A stretch of DNA of 64,000 nt, from contig OW804094.1 of assembly GCA_942159475.1 (NCBI GenBank), positions 132,480,755 through 132,544,754 of the forward strand, in the 5' to 3' direction. The stretch is from Sthenelais limicola (Eukaryota; Annelida; Polychaeta; Phyllodocida; Sigalionidae). Position numbers and translations under genes: made by a program. Shown here piece after piece: positions 61,301 to 64,000 of this stretch. A model generated the notes under the pieces. The model was not told where the DNA came from and made no database searches. It saw nothing but the letters and a program-made list of their open reading frames with translations. Position 1 is the stretch's first letter; each line of letters opens with the position of its first letter.

Positions 61301-63754
61301 GGCAGGGCATTGTGTTAATGCACCCTGATTCTGTGTAACAAATGACTTAAAGAATTTGTGATGCTTTTTACGACCCCCTTCGGCGCACAAAAACTAGAGT
61401 ATATGTATACTTACAAAAATAAATCACATGAAACTGAGACATCGCTGCTTGGTTTGGCTTTACAAACATATACATGTAAGACATTTTTCTTGTAATTGTT
61501 TAGTTAAAAAATGACAATACAGCGGAAGTATGTACCAATCATAACAAAGTTGTTATGTCATTCGAAAAGTTTTGAGGTAATCATCCTTATAAAATAAGGC
61601 CTGTGTATTGGTATATAAGGATGCGTGCGGTGTCTTAATATTACAAGATAATCGGTGAAGGGATTGGCGTTGAACATAACCCCCACTCAGCCCCGAACAA
61701 TAGAATACATATAATGAGGGCTACTTCAAGGCATGACACCAAGGACTACAGCCCCACCCCCTCACCAAAACCCCACTTCATGTGTCGATACCAGACTTAT
61801 AATGATGGGAAATTGGTGGCATTTATTCCGATTGACTGCTTCTCATCGGATGTGTCTCATCGGATATTAAGTATGAAGGAGAAATCAGTGATTGAAATCT
61901 CGCACTCGGTCTATTTGGAACAGACATGCCACTCCCCGATTTAGTCCACCCTATATTTAAATGCCGTTCTGACCAGTTCTGACCGAGCAAGCATCATTTG
62001 ATGGTCATTTTCATGTGTCTATAAAACTTTTCATGGAGGTATATTAATCATGCGAGATTATCGACCATCGCGTGCCAGCTTATAGGAACCTGAAACCAAT
62101 CAAAGCAATAACTTCCACTCCATTTCACCGTGTCCGAGTGTAAAAGTTGGAATCCATGGCCGATGGAATGCGACTGGGGGAGTGTGGGGGTAGCACTTAA
62201 TGAGTAGTGTATTGGAGCATTATTGGCATGGCATCTGTGATAAAAAGTGTATTGCACTGACAATGCGCTAGTGTGTATTCGCTCTCTGGCTCTCTGTGTT
62301 AGCTTTCAATCAGTGCTCTCAGCTTTTGTGTAATGGAATGTATCGTGACATAACCAGCCAACCGCAGGTGACTCTGTACGAGTGCAACAACAAATGAAGA
62401 TGCTTGGTCGTACCTGTGGTCATCGGCCGGGCAAGCTTGGGGCTATGTTTCCACGGTAACACTCAGGGACGGTATGTACACTCCATTTATGTCAAATATG
62501 ATATGTATTTCCCGAGGTACTGTCGACATGGTCGAGACAAACTGTTGGAATGCCCTTGTAATGAGAGTGTATTGTGTCCTAGGTTGGTTGTCAAAGTCCT
62601 TTTTTCCACAAACAAGCCCGCATTCTATGCGCTTTCTAGTCTTAGTGAAATTTAATACCCTATTCTGACCCCTTTATGTCCAGTCGGCAATTTTCCTGCG
62701 CTGGAAATAACTACCTTGTTACCATTTTAAGGTTATTGGGAACAATATCAATTTCTAATTGTCTCGTAAAATTTAATGTACATAATTTATACCCGACTCA
62801 CTTTTTAGTGCGAAGACCAGAGCAGAACAGATTGTGTTGTAAATTCAGAACCAAAGTTGCAGATTTTCTATCATGCACTGAGATTTCGAGTAAGGTTATC
62901 TCCTGCCTTCTGAACTGTCACTATAGTAACGACTAACGTGACATGAATGTGACATGATCCATATATATATAAATCTGCCATGCGCCATGGAATAACAAAT
63001 TCACATTTCACCGTAAAGACAGCAGAAAATATTGCACGCAACTTCATGGACTTTGGGTGTTATGCTCACACTGTTTATGAATATTATTTGGTATTGGAGG
63101 CAATATCTAAAAAAATCAATAGGTTTTCATGAAGCCAAATAGAATAACTTGTTGGTGAAACCGATGGTAGTACTACAGGGAAACCTACGGATAATTATAT
63201 ACCCAATACGTAAAACAAAGTCCATGAACAAGAGCTGACAGGAAAATATTTGTTTTCAGACTAGCTGCCACACTTATTATCACTTTATCAGCTTTCTTAG
63301 GGAACACAAATATAAACATGGGATAATCCAAAGAACAACCAAATGGCAGACTTGCATATTGTTGAAGAGGGGAAACAATACTCATATGTGTGTAGTGTCC
63401 ATGACCTATTTTACCTATTGTAGAAACAGCCTGTAGTGGCCGCGAAGCCAGGAACAAATCTTAAAGGGGCGGAGTGGGATGGCCACCAAGCGATGCTGGA
63501 CACACCGCAAAACGACCATCAAGGCAATCTAATTTGTTCTCCTCAGCAAAACACAGCCAACTGAAGATCAACCAGTAGATCCGTGACTATATCCACAATA
63601 AGAAATGATTGTTTACATTACCTGAGCAGGACCTTGCAGCGATGACAGTGTAAATCAACAATCTTATCCTAAAAGGTGAGCGACTGGAAAGACGTAAATC
63701 CAGCGAGTGAATATGTGTGGGAAGGTGTTGCGCGGCGTATATGAATAGCTTTAC
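58356..63754. other. Upstream region or 5' intron of the tincar gene
   Basis: No coding exon was recognised. A weak acceptor (CATAACAG) lies 15 bp before the tincar ATG and lacks a pyrimidine tract. GC-richer DNA at 59950-60130 shows no identifiable gene. Plus-strand frames at 62404-62655 and 60074-60391 have no domain. Confidence 0.45.
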
Positions 63755-63828
63755 CTGCGGTGACAACACTTCATGTCCGACTGGCCCCCTGCTCCCGCCC
63801 ACCTGCGTTCCCTCTCGGTCAACTTATG
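63755..63828 (-). other. Candidate 5' noncoding exon on the tincar strand
   Basis: On the minus strand, a TATAAGAG box (63853-63860) is followed after about 30 bp by GC-rich sequence ending CACCGCAG|GTAAAGC, a good donor. It contains one ATG (M-K-C-C-H-R, leaving phase 2), which does not fit in frame with the weak acceptor before the tincar ATG, so it would act as an upstream frame. It could be the tincar first exon with a 5.4 kb intron, or belong to another gene. Confidence 0.32.
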
Positions 63829-63852
63829 GGTGGAGGTGTTCGGGAAGCGTCT

Positions 63853-63860
63853 CTCTTATA
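63853..63860 (-). promoter_or_regulatory. Candidate TATA box upstream of tincar
   Basis: The minus strand reads CATATAAGAGAG, followed by a GC-richer stretch and a consensus donor at 63755. The order TATA, start, donor resembles a promoter plus first exon; there is no transcript evidence. Confidence 0.35.
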
Positions 63861-64000
63861 TGAAGCAATAATATCCAGCTTTTTGCTGTTCAGAATGATG
63901 TGCCGTCCCCTGACACAGAAATGCCTGCACAGAAGTCAACCCATTAAGTCATCAAGTGAACTTAGTTTTACATGGATCAAAGACCACCAATTGTTTCCCC

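Overview
This is eukaryotic, intron-rich, AT-rich animal DNA. Coding DNA is a small share of the 64 kb and lies in short exons with GT-AG, and sometimes GC-AG, boundaries. The gene content (NT5C2-type nucleotidase, an ankyrin/SOCS-box protein, the eight-pass membrane protein Tincar) and the abundance of small inverted-repeat elements suggest an invertebrate. A marine deuterostome such as an echinoderm or hemichordate is my guess, not something the sequence proves. No prokaryotic operons, CRISPR arrays, rRNA or convincing tRNA genes were seen.

Layout. (1) 1-20 kb, minus strand: the 5' part of a cytosolic purine 5'-nucleotidase (NT5C2-like) gene. Four common coding exons (1562-3650) carry the HAD nucleophile motif DMDYT, and the rest of the gene lies beyond the left edge. 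The second exon appears to be fed by three alternative N-termini. One is a contiguous proximal extension (ATG 3979). The other two are distal first exons (ATG 14758 and ATG 19572), both ending in the non-canonical donor AG|GCAAGT and both in phase 2, so each restores the conserved R-V-F-V start of the core. (2) 20-29.7 kb: intergenic DNA with short repeats and an odd run of five small hairpins at 28730-28858. (3) 29.7-34 kb, plus strand: an ankyrin-repeat/SOCS-box gene with an intronless CDS (32963-33721), a candidate TATA box and 5' noncoding exon at about 29.75-30.33 kb, and a roughly 1 kb foldback palindrome in the presumed 5' intron. (4) 34-58.4 kb, minus strand: a tincar homologue, 827 aa from two coding exons separated by a 20.9 kb intron. 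It is tail-to-tail with the ankyrin/SOCS gene, and the poly(A) signals lie about 35 bp apart. (5) 58.4-64 kb: upstream DNA of tincar, with a candidate TATA box and noncoding exon near 63.8 kb.

Mobile and repeat content. There is a 1.1 kb non-autonomous element (13000-14105) with 16-bp perfect inverted ends and TTAA on both sides. A set of smaller foldback elements at about 6.3, 8.1-8.34, 31.4-32.46 and 34.73-34.91 kb share a CCACTNG-type motif just inside their ends. There is also a 200-bp-period duplication at 10.35-10.72 kb, a GATA/GACA microsatellite and several homopolymer G, C or T runs. No transposase gene was found.

The three genes do not form a functional unit. They are a nucleotide-metabolism enzyme, a predicted cullin-RING ligase adaptor and a developmental membrane protein that happen to be neighbours. 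The best candidates for something undescribed are the multi-promoter NT5C2 5' end with repeated GC donors, the long palindromic transcript predicted in the ankyrin/SOCS gene, and the hairpin element 28 bp past the tincar stop codon.
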